Counted from the stretch's first letter, positions 24,001-32,016 are shown. The stretch is 46,655 bases of DNA from JAVBLQ01 sp031553435 (GCA_031553435.1 JAVBLQ010000013.1:1-46655); one strand, 5' to 3'. Notes: a model not told the origin generated them from the letters alone. Made by a program: numbers and translations.

Positions 24001-24608
24001 GATTAGACCACGTAATTGCTTCAGGTCAAAATGTTAACATCCTGGTAGTTGATACAGAAGTATATTCTAACACAGGAGGTCAATCATCCAAATCGACTCC
24101 GGTTGGTGCAATCGCTAAATTTGCAGCTTCAGGAAAAAGAATTCGCAAGAAAGACCTTGGTATGATCGCTACAACTTATGGTTATGTATATGTTGCTCAA
24201 ATTGCAATGGGTGCTAACCAGGCGCAAACGCTGAAAGCTATCCGCGAAGCTGAAGCTTATGACGGACCATCTATCGTTATCGCTTATTCTCCATGTATCA
24301 ACCACGGTTTGAGGACAGGTATGGGTAAAACTCAGGCAGAATCTAAAAATGCTGTTGAATGTGGATACTGGCACTTATGGCGTTTTGACCCAAGATTAGA
24401 AGCCGAAGGAAAAAATCCGTTCCAATTAGATTCCAAAGAGCCGGATTGGGACAAATTCCAAGGTTTCTTAATGAACGAAGTTCGCTTCTCTTCCTTGGCA
24501 AAACAATATCCGGAAGAAGCTAAAGAATTGTTCAAAATAACCCAGGAGAATGCTCAATGGCGTTATAATGGATATAAGAGATTGGCTGCGATGAATTTTG
24601 GAGAATAA
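21069..24608 (+). CDS. nifJ: Pyruvate:ferredoxin (flavodoxin) oxidoreductase
   Basis: The protein has 1179 residues, full length for the single-chain enzyme. It oxidises pyruvate with CoA to acetyl-CoA, CO2 and reduced ferredoxin, the central anaerobic route. Domains in order are the N-terminal pyrimidine-binding part (TCDGNQAAAHIAYMFSE, YPITPSSTMAE), domain II (~260-400), the gamma part (~425-610), a two-[4Fe-4S] ferredoxin domain (CIQCNQCAYVCPHAAI ~689 and CMGCGNCPDVCPG ~746), and the C-terminal TPP domain (CAGCGETPYVKL and GDGWAYDIGFGGLDH ~967, with NVNILVVDTEVYSNTGGQSS). Further cysteines supply the third cluster. Codon use is that of a highly expressed gene. A strong terminator follows. 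Confidence 0.98.
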   Translation: MAKQKKFLTCDGNQAAAHIAYMFSETASIYPITPSSTMAEYVDEWAAAGRKNIFGETVRVDEMQSEAGAAGAMHGSLQAGTLSTTFTASQGLLLMIPNMYKVAGELLPGVYHVSARALASHALSIFGDHQDVMAVRQTGCAMFATGSVQEVMDLAAVAHLSAIKSRVPFVHFFDGFRTSHEIQKIEMLENDDLTPLIDQKALAEFRERALNPENPVARGTAQNPDIYFQAREASNVYYNQVVGIVEEYVNQLSTLVGRKYGLFDYYGAADAERVIIAMGSVTEAIKETVDYLNGKGEKVGLVCVHLYRPFSAKHFLAAVPKTAKRIAVLDRTKEPGATGEPLYLDVKDCFYGQANAPVIVGGRYGLSSKDTTPAQVLAVYENLSLPEPKNGFTIGIVDDVTFTSLPQKEELVFEGGPFEAKFYGLGADGTVGANKNSIKIIGDNTDKYSQAYFAYDSKKSGGFTCSHLRFGDKPIRSTYLVNTPDFVACHVQAYLRLYDVTKGLKKGGTFLLNTIWNQEEVKKNLPDNVKKYLAANSINFYIINATGIAEEIGLGNRTNTILQSAFFKITGVIPYDLAVEQMKKAIVKSYGKKGEDVVKMNYAAVDRGGDVVKVEVPAEWTNLGEEKQEANNNVPEFIARIVQPVNAQAGDDLPVSVFKGREDGTWEQGTAAYEKRGVASHVPVWIPENCIQCNQCAYVCPHAAIRPFVLDAEEQAKAPAGLVTLKTQGKQFEGTQFRIQVDVLDCMGCGNCPDVCPGNKNGKALQMMPIETQYDNQANWDFCSKEVKSKQHLVDTSLNVKNSQFATPLFEFSGACAGCGETPYVKLISQLFGDHQMIANATGCTSIYSGSAPSTPYTRNEEGRGPAWANSLFEDNAEYGLGMNIGTEKMRDRVERLMKEGLECPSCSSEMKTLFQEWIDNRNDSVKTREVTDKLVPVMEKCNCDTCKQLISLKQYFVKRSQWIIGGDGWAYDIGFGGLDHVIASGQNVNILVVDTEVYSNTGGQSSKSTPVGAIAKFAASGKRIRKKDLGMIATTYGYVYVAQIAMGANQAQTLKAIREAEAYDGPSIVIAYSPCINHGLRTGMGKTQAESKNAVECGYWHLWRFDPRLEAEGKNPFQLDSKEPDWDKFQGFLMNEVRFSSLAKQYPEEAKELFKITQENAQWRYNGYKRLAAMNFGE

Positions 24609-24633
24609 TTCCGCAGAGTAACCTGATTTACAA

Positions 24634-24680
24634 AAACCCTTTCACATCATATTTATGGTGTTGAAAGGGTTTATTTTTTT
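24634..24680 (+). terminator. Intrinsic terminator of nifJ
   Basis: AAACCCTTTCA (24634-24644) and TGAAAGGGTTT (24662-24672) form a perfect 11-bp stem, extended inward by ACATCAT/ATGGTGT with one wobble, followed by A and seven T. Confidence 0.88.
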
Positions 24681-24772
24681 ATGGTATATCCGATCATATC
24701 TTATGATTGTTTAATTCTATTTATTTAAAGAAATTATTGACAAACTATAATCCATGTGATATCAAAAAAAAT

Positions 24773-24780
24773 TATCTTTG
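24773..24780 (+). promoter_or_regulatory. Bacteroidetes -7 promoter element of ABC importer operon
   Basis: TATCTTTG fits TAnnTTTG; the start site would be near 24786, about 26 bases before the chosen ATG at 24812. No well-spaced -33 element is visible. Confidence 0.6.
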
Positions 24781-24811
24781 TGCCTCCATTTTAATAAACA
24801 GAAATTTTAAT

Positions 24812-25738
24812 ATGAACAAGTTATTTGCTTTCTTATCCCTGGCAATCATATCTGCACTTATTTCCTGTCAACAAAATAAAAAACAGGAAGAAAAATTGGT
24901 ATTGGGAGTGATGTCATCCATGGATTTTGTCCCGGTTGCGGTTGCCAAACAAATGGGTTATTTTGATAAATATGCGGTAAATGTTTCTATTGAAAAATTC
25001 TATTCGGCCAATGAACGTGATGCTGCTTTCCAAAGCGGATCTATAGACGGGACAGTGATTGATTACACCGGAGCTATCTTGCAAAAGTCCGGAGGAATTG
25101 ATCTGAAATTAACTTCTGCTTGTAATGCTCCCTTCTGTATCATGTCCGGGCCTCAAAGTAATATCAAACAATTGTCGGATTTAAAGAACAAACGGATTGC
25201 TGTTTCTCAAAATACAGTGATTGATTTTTGCATGGATATGGCGCTTCAATCTGTACAAATATCTCCTCAGGAGGTTGAAAAACAAGAAATCAATAAAATT
25301 CCTGTACGCTTTGAAATGATGATGAATGGAAAAACAGATGCCACTGCCCTACCTGATCCTTTCATTACAATCGCAAAGAATGCCGGAGCCAACCCTATCA
25401 TTACAATGCAGGATCTGGGATATGCGGTGACCGGTATTATGTTCAAAAACGATGTCATCAAAAATAAAGAGAAACAAATTCAGGCATTCTATAAAGCTTA
25501 TAATGAAGCTGTCGACTATATACATTCACATACCGTTGAAGATATCCGGCAAATCCTGATCAAGGAAGTCGGCTTCCCGGAAGAATTGATTGCTAAGGTT
25601 CAACTTCCTTCCTATACACATGCCCAAATACCTTCGGAAAAAGATCTTCAGGTTGCAACGCAATGGCTTCAATCCAAGCAATTAGTTTCCAATGATTTTC
25701 AAATTTCAACATTAACGGATGATAGGTTTGTAAAATAA
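24812..25738 (+). CDS. ABC importer substrate-binding lipoprotein (NMT1/SsuA type)
   Basis: I start the gene at the ATG at 24812, which gives a clean lipoprotein signal (MNKLFAFLSLAIISALISC, Cys19) and places the promoter element upstream; an in-frame extension to 24707 would bury it. The 308-residue product has the periplasmic binding fold of the nitrate/sulfonate/thiamine-precursor family: LVLGVMSSMDFVPVAVAKQM, GYFDKYAVNVSIEKF, GSIDGTVIDYTGAI, LSDLKNKRIAVSQNTVIDF and GKTDATALPDPFI. It would deliver its ligand to the permease and ATPase encoded behind it. The substrate cannot be told from sequence. Confidence 0.92.
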   Translation: MNKLFAFLSLAIISALISCQQNKKQEEKLVLGVMSSMDFVPVAVAKQMGYFDKYAVNVSIEKFYSANERDAAFQSGSIDGTVIDYTGAILQKSGGIDLKLTSACNAPFCIMSGPQSNIKQLSDLKNKRIAVSQNTVIDFCMDMALQSVQISPQEVEKQEINKIPVRFEMMMNGKTDATALPDPFITIAKNAGANPIITMQDLGYAVTGIMFKNDVIKNKEKQIQAFYKAYNEAVDYIHSHTVEDIRQILIKEVGFPEELIAKVQLPSYTHAQIPSEKDLQVATQWLQSKQLVSNDFQISTLTDDRFVK

Positions 25739-25745
25739 CATCACC

Positions 25746-26483
25746 ATGTACTTGTCAATAAATAATGTAGAAGTTTCTTTTAAAAACACCTCCGTTTTGG
25801 CTGATTTTAATCTGAATGTGAATGAAGGTAGCATTTATTCGATCATAGGCCCATCCGGTTGCGGAAAATCTACATTACTTAAAAGTATTTGCGGTATCAT
25901 ACGTCCAATAAAAGGAGAGATCCTTATCAAAGGAGAAAAAGCAGATCCCCAAAAACATACTTTCGGCTATATTCCACAGCATTACGGATTATTAGATTGG
26001 CTCAAGGTGAAAGATAATCTTTCCTTAGGTTATAAAATCCGTAAAACGAAAGCTTCACATGAAGAACGGATTATCGAACAACTGGAAATCGGAAATCTGC
26101 TGAACAGATATCCCACGGAATTAAGCGGAGGACAAAAACAACGGGTAGCTCTGGCAAGGTCCTGGATGCTTCAACCTGATTTGTTACTGATGGATGAACC
26201 ATTCTCTTCGTTAGATAATTTTACGGCGGAGAAATCTTATGATTTATTTATCAAATTGTGGAAAGAACACCGGACTACCACATTATTCGTTACACATAAC
26301 GTAAAAGAAGCCGTCCGGATGGGAAAATTCATCATTTTGCTTTCCGAACAACCGGCAAAAGTCGTGAAAATCATCGAAAACCCATTATTCAATCCCGGAA
26401 GTTCCAGAACAGCTGATGACTTTTTTCACTTTGAACAGGAAGTGAATAAACAGATTTTTTTCATTAGAGCAAAAAAACAATGA
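25746..26483 (+). CDS. ABC importer ATP-binding protein (SsuB/TauB type)
   Basis: The product has 245 residues with all ABC motifs: Walker A GPSGCGKSTLL (~34-44), Q-loop YIPQHYGLLDW, signature LSGGQKQRVALARSW (~125), Walker B LLLMDEPFSSLD and the switch His in TTLFVTHNVKEAVRMGK. The LDNFTAEK segment and length match the nitrate/sulfonate/taurine importer subfamily. It starts 7 bases after the binding-protein stop and overlaps the permease start by four bases (ATGA), so the three form one operon powering import across the inner membrane. Confidence 0.95.
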   Translation: MYLSINNVEVSFKNTSVLADFNLNVNEGSIYSIIGPSGCGKSTLLKSICGIIRPIKGEILIKGEKADPQKHTFGYIPQHYGLLDWLKVKDNLSLGYKIRKTKASHEERIIEQLEIGNLLNRYPTELSGGQKQRVALARSWMLQPDLLLMDEPFSSLDNFTAEKSYDLFIKLWKEHRTTTLFVTHNVKEAVRMGKFIILLSEQPAKVVKIIENPLFNPGSSRTADDFFHFEQEVNKQIFFIRAKKQ

Positions 26484-27226
26484 GTAAACGTATCCAGGCA
26501 TTCATATATGGTTTTGCAGCGCTCCATCTGGTTTGGTTGATTGCTGCGGTTTGCCTGAATTCAAGAGTGTTGGTCAATCCTATTATCGTTTACAAAAATT
26601 TAGGAGAGATTCTGCATTCGGGAATGGCCCAACATATACTGGCCAGTACGATAAGAATCATCGAAGGTGTTTGTATTTCTCTGATATCAGGCATTTTCAT
26701 TGGTCTGCTTCTGGCAAATAGTAAAAGAATCAACAAGATATGCAGTCCATTGCTATATTTCACTTATCCCATACCCAAACTGGCTCTACTTCCCGTCGTT
26801 ATGCTGTTGTTGGGAATTGGTGAAGTGGCTAAAATAACAATGATTGTTCTGATCATTGTATTCCAGATTATCATTGCAACAAGAGATGCAGTCTTCAATA
26901 TCTCCAAAGAAGATTTTCATGTACTAACTTCTTTAGGCGCAAAAAAAAGGGAATTTTTGAGGTGGATCATTTTCCCCGCCATATTGCCGGAAGTTTTAAC
27001 TTCCTTACGCATAGCCATAGGAACAGCCATCTCCGTTTTATTTTTTACCGAGACTTTCGGAACAGACAAAGGCATGGGTTTCTTTATTGTCGATTCATGG
27101 ATGCGCCTGTCATACACCGGAATGTATGCCGGAATCCTGATCCTGTCAATAATGGGGTTCATTTTCTTTCTCTTGATAGATATACTGGAAGAATACATTT
27201 GTTCATGGAAAAAAACTAAACTATAA
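26480..27226 (+). CDS. ABC importer permease (SsuC/TauC type)
   Basis: This 248-residue protein has about six membrane spans and the EAA loop that contacts the ATPase (HVLTSLGAKKREFLRWIIFP then AILPEVLTSLRIAIG). It is typical of BPD_transp_1 permeases of sulfonate/nitrate/thiamine-precursor importers. Its start overlaps the ATPase stop. The word-repeat hairpin at 27227-27318 begins at the very next base after its stop codon. Confidence 0.94.
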   Translation: MSKRIQAFIYGFAALHLVWLIAAVCLNSRVLVNPIIVYKNLGEILHSGMAQHILASTIRIIEGVCISLISGIFIGLLLANSKRINKICSPLLYFTYPIPKLALLPVVMLLLGIGEVAKITMIVLIIVFQIIIATRDAVFNISKEDFHVLTSLGAKKREFLRWIIFPAILPEVLTSLRIAIGTAISVLFFTETFGTDKGMGFFIVDSWMRLSYTGMYAGILILSIMGFIFFLLIDILEEYICSWKKTKL

Positions 27227-27318
27227 GTGAATGGTGAATAGTGAAGGTCGTGTCGCTCCTTGTGAACCGCAGGTTGTAAGCACTATTCACGGTGAGCAAA
27301 GCGAACCTCATCATTCAC
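27227..27318. repeat. Word-repeat hairpin related to the one at 156-287
   Basis: The left part (27227-27265) begins with three 7-base words, GTGAATG, GTGAATA and GTGAAGG, then a core TCGTGTCGCTCCTTGTGAAC. The right arm (27286-27318) is its imperfect inverse. The order of words and core is the same as at 156-189, so the two are members of one dispersed family. It starts directly after the permease stop codon and lies in the gap before the porin gene. Confidence 0.75.
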
Positions 27319-27359
27319 TTTCATATAAATCTTTAAACTCAATTTTATTAATTACTCTT

Positions 27360-28454
27360 ATGAAAAGATTAGTATTGTCACTTATGTGCATGTTCTCTAT
27401 CTCCGCCGTATTTTCCCAATCAGCAGAAGAAGTTCTTAAATTATTGGTTGACAAGGATATGATTTCCCAATCAGATGCTGATGAATTGAAAAAAGAAAGC
27501 GAATCTAAAAAACAACCGGCTGCCCAATTACTGAATTTCGTAAAAAACAGTGAAATTTTCAACCTCTCGGGATATGGACAAGTTATCTATTCAGTATCCG
27601 ACAATGCTTTGGGCAATGCTTATACCAACGGACAAAATAACAACATGAAAGTTGCCCGCGCCTTCCTTTTAGCCAATGGAAAATTCAAAAAAGTATTCGG
27701 CTATCAGGTTTTGTTCGACTTTTCCAAGGCTACAATGCACGAATATTATGGGGAATACACCCCGATAACAAGTATCGGCGTACGTTTCGGACAATATAAA
27801 GTACCTTTCACTATTGAAGGACCAACTTCTCCGGCACGTTGGGAAACAATCTATTCTACCCGTTCTGTAGAGCAACTGGCAGGTGAAAGCGCCGGACGTG
27901 ACATGGGATTGCAGGTTTCCGGAAAATTACTTCCCATTCAGGATTTTCATTTTGTACAATATTGGGCTGGATTTTTCAACGGAACCGGAATGAATACTCC
28001 TGATAACAATAACCATAAAGATTTTGCAGGAACCCTGCTTTTTCAACCCATCAAAGGACTGAGAGCCGGTGGATCTATCTATTCGGGAAAACGACTGATC
28101 GAAAATGTGAATCATACCCGTGACCGCTGGTCGGCCGGCGCTGAATACGACAGTCACTATGTTTACCTCCGTTCCGAATACATCTGGGGAAATGATGCGG
28201 GATTAAAAAGAGAAGGATGCTATGGCACAGCCATGTATAAAATAGTCCCGACCAAGTGGGAAGTCGTTGCCAAATATGATTACTACAATGCCGATAAAAA
28301 CATTGATAACTCTGAGATCAATGAATTTACCGGAGGTGTCAATTACTATTTCTGGCCCTTGTCCAGAATACAACTAAACTACATTCATACTGACAATAAG
28401 GTTACTAACCAAATTTATAATACAGTAGCCATGCAATTTCAGGTATTTTTCTGA
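27360..28454 (+). CDS. Outer-membrane porin (phosphate-selective porin O/P family)
   Basis: The chosen start is the ATG at 27360, which gives a standard signal peptide (MKRLVLSLMCMFSISAVFSQ); a longer in-frame start at 27231 would translate the repeat element and is rejected. The 364-residue product has a short helical N-terminal part (EEVLKLLVDKDMISQSDADE, resembling SLH/coiled porin anchors). A beta-barrel follows with alternating aromatic strands (INEFTGGVNYYFWPL) and a C-terminal Phe (AMQFQVFF). The match to the porin O/P fold includes VGQ/FGQYKVPFTIEG and the TRSVEQLAGESAGRDMGLQV region. It probably admits the ligand of the adjacent ABC importer through the outer membrane; the substrate is unknown. 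Confidence 0.9.
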   Translation: MKRLVLSLMCMFSISAVFSQSAEEVLKLLVDKDMISQSDADELKKESESKKQPAAQLLNFVKNSEIFNLSGYGQVIYSVSDNALGNAYTNGQNNNMKVARAFLLANGKFKKVFGYQVLFDFSKATMHEYYGEYTPITSIGVRFGQYKVPFTIEGPTSPARWETIYSTRSVEQLAGESAGRDMGLQVSGKLLPIQDFHFVQYWAGFFNGTGMNTPDNNNHKDFAGTLLFQPIKGLRAGGSIYSGKRLIENVNHTRDRWSAGAEYDSHYVYLRSEYIWGNDAGLKREGCYGTAMYKIVPTKWEVVAKYDYYNADKNIDNSEINEFTGGVNYYFWPLSRIQLNYIHTDNKVTNQIYNTVAMQFQVFF

Positions 28455-28497
28455 CACACATCAAGAATAGCCTTAAAACACCTATAATCAACAACAT

Positions 28498-28541
28498 AAA
28501 AAGGGACGGATCTTTTATGGAAAAGGCCAGTCCCTTTTTTT
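28498..28541 (+). terminator. Intrinsic terminator after the porin gene
   Basis: AAAAAGGGAC (28498-28507) and GTCCCTTTTT (28530-28539) form the stem, with partial inner pairing of GATCTTTT with AAAAGGCC; a run of seven T ends it. Confidence 0.85.
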
Positions 28542-28565
28542 ATACGATAAGAAATAAAAAATATT

Positions 28566-28573
28566 TACCTTTG
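28566..28573 (+). promoter_or_regulatory. Bacteroidetes -7 promoter element
   Basis: TACCTTTG fits TAnnTTTG, 41 bases upstream of the aminotransferase ATG at 28615. No clear -33 element is seen. Confidence 0.6.
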
Positions 28574-28614
28574 CAGTACTATGAGTGAAGAATTAAAAAC
28601 CAATTCGTAATTCT

Positions 28615-29739
28615 ATGATCCCAATGGTTGACCTAAAAGGCCAATACAACCGCATCAAAAGCGAAATAGATACAGCCATACAAGAAGTTATTGAGAATGC
28701 ATCATTCATTAATGGGCCTCAGGTCAAAACATTTGCCAAAAATCTTGCCGATTATACAGGAGCTAAATATGTAATTCCCTGTGCCAACGGTACCGATGCA
28801 CTGCAAATAGCATTGATGGCTCTTGAGCTGAAACCAGGAGATGAGATTATCGTCCCGGCCTTTACTTATGTGGCAAGCGCAGAAGTTATTGCATTATTGG
28901 GGCTTATTCCTGTTATGGTAGATGTAGACTACCATTCATTCAATATAACACTTGCCAATATTGAAAAAGGTCTTTCTGCACGGACAAAAGCTATTATTCC
29001 GGTTCACTTGTTCGGACAAAGTTGTGACATGGAACCCATCATGGATTTTGCAAACAAACACCATCTTTATGTTATAGAAGATAATGCACAAGCAATCGGA
29101 GCCAAATATACATTCCCGGACAAGACACTCAAACAAACAGGTACGACCGGACACATTGGTTGTACTTCATTTTTTCCATCCAAAAACTTAGGGTGCTATG
29201 GAGATGGTGGAGCTTTAATGACCGACAACAGCCAATTGGCTGAACGTATCGGTATGATTGCCAATCATGGACAACGAATAAAATACCATCATCAGGTGAT
29301 TGGTTGCAACTCGCGTCTGGATACTATTCAAGCCGCTATCCTGAATGTAAAACTAAAATATCTGGACGATTATTGCCGGGCTCGTTACAAAGCAGCTGAA
29401 TATTACACAAAACATCTTCAAGACATCAGGGACATTATTCTTCCTGCTGAAATGCCTTTTTCTACCCACGTATATCATCAATATACGTTGAAAGTAGCCG
29501 ACGGAAAACGTGATCAATTGAAACAATTCCTCGCAGATGCAGGTATTCCGGGTATGATTTATTATCCTTTGCCATTGAATCGGCAGGAAGCATTCATGGA
29601 TATCGCCCGTATAGCAGAACCATTGACAACATCAACAACATTAGCAAGTTCCGTTCTGTCTCTTCCTATTGATACGGAAATTACTACGGAACAACAAGAT
29701 ATTGTTATCAAACGCATTCATGAGTTTTTTCATTCATAA
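28615..29739 (+). CDS. DegT/DnrJ/EryC1/StrS aminotransferase, WbpE/WlbC-like
   Basis: The product has 374 residues and is a PLP-dependent sugar aminotransferase. The PLP lysine lies in FFPSKNLGCYGDGG (~190); other family marks are ANGTDALQIALMAL, VPAFTYVASAEV, IIPVHLFGQSCDM and EDNAQAIGA. The sequence closely follows WbpE/WlbC, which aminate UDP-2-acetamido-3-keto-glucuronic acid at C3. The acetyltransferase encoded 12 bases downstream performs the next step of that route, which strengthens the assignment. The products build O-antigen or capsule. Reaction specificity is inferred from the pair. Confidence 0.93.
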   Translation: MIPMVDLKGQYNRIKSEIDTAIQEVIENASFINGPQVKTFAKNLADYTGAKYVIPCANGTDALQIALMALELKPGDEIIVPAFTYVASAEVIALLGLIPVMVDVDYHSFNITLANIEKGLSARTKAIIPVHLFGQSCDMEPIMDFANKHHLYVIEDNAQAIGAKYTFPDKTLKQTGTTGHIGCTSFFPSKNLGCYGDGGALMTDNSQLAERIGMIANHGQRIKYHHQVIGCNSRLDTIQAAILNVKLKYLDDYCRARYKAAEYYTKHLQDIRDIILPAEMPFSTHVYHQYTLKVADGKRDQLKQFLADAGIPGMIYYPLPLNRQEAFMDIARIAEPLTTSTTLASSVLSLPIDTEITTEQQDIVIKRIHEFFHS

Positions 29740-29751
29740 CCTATTAATTCT

Positions 29752-30324
29752 ATGAAAGATTATTTCGCACACGAAACTGCTGTTATCGACAAAGATTGTT
29801 CTATCGGTCAAGGCACTAAAATATGGCATTTTTCTCATATCATGTCCGGATGTACCATCGGAATGCATTGCAACATAGGGCAGAATGTAGTAATATCTCC
29901 GGAAGTCGTGCTGGGAAATAATGTAAAAATACAAAACAACGTTTCGGTTTATACCGGCGTAACTTGCGATGATGATGTCTTTCTGGGACCTTCATGTGTA
30001 TTTACAAACATCATCAACCCGAGAAGCGCAATTAATCGCAAGTCCGGATATGCCAAGACCCATGTTGGGAAAGGGGCCACCATAGGAGCCAATGCAACCA
30101 TAGTCTGCGGACATAACATCGGTGAATATGCTTTGATCGGAGCCGGAGCGGTAGTCACTAAAGATGTTCCTCCATATGCTCTGGTTATAGGTAACCCGGC
30201 ACGACAAACCGGCTGGGTAAGTGAATACGGACATAAATTGACATTCAATAAAGAAAATATTGCAACCTGCCCTGAAAGCAGGCAGCAATATAAACTCTCT
30301 GATGGCAACGTGATTAAATTATAG
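29752..30324 (+). CDS. Left-handed beta-helix N-acetyltransferase, WbpD/WlbB-like
   Basis: The product has 190 residues in hexapeptide-repeat form. Diagnostic stretches are GTKIWHFSHIMSGCTIG, VKIQNNVSVYTGVTCDDDVF, GPSCVFTNIINPRSAI and GATIGANATIVCGHNIGEYA, ending ALVIGNPARQTGWVSEYG. This is the WbpD/WlbB profile: acetyl-CoA-dependent acetylation of the 3-amino group made by the preceding aminotransferase, giving UDP-2,3-diacetamido-2,3-dideoxy-glucuronic acid. It forms an operon with the aminotransferase. The dehydrogenase of the route (WbpB/WlbA) is not in this pair; the convergent Gfo/Idh/MocA gene is a different, exported type. Confidence 0.95.
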   Translation: MKDYFAHETAVIDKDCSIGQGTKIWHFSHIMSGCTIGMHCNIGQNVVISPEVVLGNNVKIQNNVSVYTGVTCDDDVFLGPSCVFTNIINPRSAINRKSGYAKTHVGKGATIGANATIVCGHNIGEYALIGAGAVVTKDVPPYALVIGNPARQTGWVSEYGHKLTFNKENIATCPESRQQYKLSDGNVIKL

Positions 30325-30347
30325 ATTTGAAAATTCAAGCAGTCTCT

Positions 30348-31685
30348 CTAGCCTTTCAACAAATCCTGAATCTTAATGATTTGTCCGGTTTCAATACTTT
30401 TGCGGGCAGCAACTCCGGTCAGGATAGCTAAAGCCCCATCCATGGAAGTGGCGCTTTGTTTGTATTTATCTTCAGCATCGGGATAGCGGAATATTTTATC
30501 TTTTAATCTGACATCTCCTCCCCCATGCCCTTCGGCTTGTGCAATCCTGAATGTTTCCATTTCCCCGAAATTAGGATAGAGGTTTAATACGTCGAAACCT
30601 TTGTCAACATCATCAGCCATAGCGTCTTCTTTGATCCAGGTTTCCAAACGACCTTTCGTTCCATTGAAGGCAATTCGGTAACCTTCATAGGGAGAATAAG
30701 CTGTAAGAGAATAAGAAACTTGTACGCCATTTGTGTATCTGATTGTTGCAGCCATTTTATCATATATATTAATGTCTTCTTTGAATACACAGCCATCACG
30801 ATGATAGCCGTCGTATTGTTCATTTTTACAATAAAGATTGAATAAGCGTTCGTTTTTCGTTATATCAAAAAAGTAGTTGCAGTCACTTTTATGCTCACAA
30901 ACTCTACAAGTTGTTGACCGGATCGTTCCGTTTTTTCCATAAAAATCAAGGGATCCCAAAGCAAATACAGTTTCCGGCTCCGCATTGATCCACCAATTCA
31001 ACAAATCAAAATGATGGCTGGATTTGTGAACCAACAACGTGCCTCCTTTTTCTCTTAATCTGTGCCAACGACGGAAGTAATCGGCTCCGTGCCTGTTATT
31101 CAGATACCAATGAAAATCAACGGAAGTTACCTCGCCGATCCTGCCGTCGCGAAGCAATTCATAGATTTTCTGACGATGGGGAGAATACCTGTAATTGAAA
31201 GTAACGATTATCTTTTTACCTGTTCTTTTTTCTGCATCCAGAATCGCTCTGCATTTCACTTCATCGGTAGTCATGGGTTTTTCCGTAAGAATATTGGCTC
31301 CCATCTCCATTCCTTTGATAATAAATTCGTCGTGAGTTGCATCAACAGTAGTTACAATCAACATATCCGGTTTAGTTTCTTTCATCATTTTATCGAAATC
31401 AGTGTATAGTTTACATTCGGGTCCTACACCGATTTCTTTTTTAGCCGAATATTCTAATCGTCCCGGATTAATATCGCATAAGCCGACAAATTCAACGATA
31501 TCGGCATAGTCTTTCAGAACTGCCTTTCCCCACATGCCGGAGCCACGGTGTCCGGTTCCCACCATTGCAAGTCGAAGTTTCTTGTTGTTTTTAACAGCAT
31601 TCTGAGCTAAAGTCTCCAAAGGATTCATTACCATAGCAGAAGCTACACTTATCCCTGCATTTTTCAAAAAAGTTCTTCTGTTCAT
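30348..31685 (-). CDS. Exported Gfo/Idh/MocA family oxidoreductase
   Basis: The product has 445 residues. It begins MNRRTFLKNAGISVASAMVM, a twin-arginine-like signal seen on many Bacteroidetes members of this family, so the protein likely folds with its NAD(P) before export. The Rossmann part has KLRLAMVGTGHRGSGMWGKA, LCDINPGRLEYSAKK and TEKPMTTDE (the EKP motif). A Cys-rich insert (CRVCEHKSDCNYF and a further CKN/GC pair) interrupts the second domain. Secreted relatives act as glycosidase-like or sugar oxidoreductases; the substrate is unknown. It converges on the acetyltransferase gene. It is not a good match to cytoplasmic WbpB/WlbA, which lacks a signal and is ~100 residues shorter. Confidence 0.9.
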   Translation of the reverse strand: MNRRTFLKNAGISVASAMVMNPLETLAQNAVKNNKKLRLAMVGTGHRGSGMWGKAVLKDYADIVEFVGLCDINPGRLEYSAKKEIGVGPECKLYTDFDKMMKETKPDMLIVTTVDATHDEFIIKGMEMGANILTEKPMTTDEVKCRAILDAEKRTGKKIIVTFNYRYSPHRQKIYELLRDGRIGEVTSVDFHWYLNNRHGADYFRRWHRLREKGGTLLVHKSSHHFDLLNWWINAEPETVFALGSLDFYGKNGTIRSTTCRVCEHKSDCNYFFDITKNERLFNLYCKNEQYDGYHRDGCVFKEDINIYDKMAATIRYTNGVQVSYSLTAYSPYEGYRIAFNGTKGRLETWIKEDAMADDVDKGFDVLNLYPNFGEMETFRIAQAEGHGGGDVRLKDKIFRYPDAEDKYKQSATSMDGALAILTGVAARKSIETGQIIKIQDLLKG

Positions 31686-31800
31686 TATTTAGAGATTTAA
31701 GATGTTATTTCATATTGATTTCCACACAAGGAATCATTTTTACGATATCACAAACAGCCAGATTTATAGCACATATTTATTGTACTCATCTTATTTTTTA

Positions 31801-31834
31801 CAAATATATTATTAAATTTGTAGTTGCTGTCAAA
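31801..31834 (-). promoter_or_regulatory. Probable Bacteroidetes promoter of the exported oxidoreductase
   Basis: On the minus strand TTTG (31834-31831), 22 bases, TATATTTG (31808-31801). The spacing is slightly long and the leader to the ATG at 31685 is about 110 bases. Confidence 0.5.
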
Positions 31835-32016
31835 TTCCCTGAAAGTATTTTTTAGTTTTTGAATGTAAACAATATGAAGTTTTACGTTTTAAATTAACCG
31901 TAACAGGTTTAGATAGATAAGACGCAAATCCGGCTTCGATGGAAACCTTATTACATTATTGATAATCAAATTTTTACGAAATCTAAACTTCGTATAAATC
32001 TGCCTGACCAGCGTTA

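Noticed and set aside
24681..24811. Thiamine (TPP) riboswitch in the leader of the NMT1-type importer
   Set aside because: I looked for the conserved CUGAGA and ACCUGA-type motifs and did not find them; only a promoter element is visible.
30348..31685. Assignment of the Gfo/Idh/MocA gene as WbpB/WlbA because it neighbours WbpE/WbpD-like genes
   Set aside because: It has a twin-arginine-like signal, is about 100 residues longer, carries a Cys-rich insert and is transcribed in the opposite direction.
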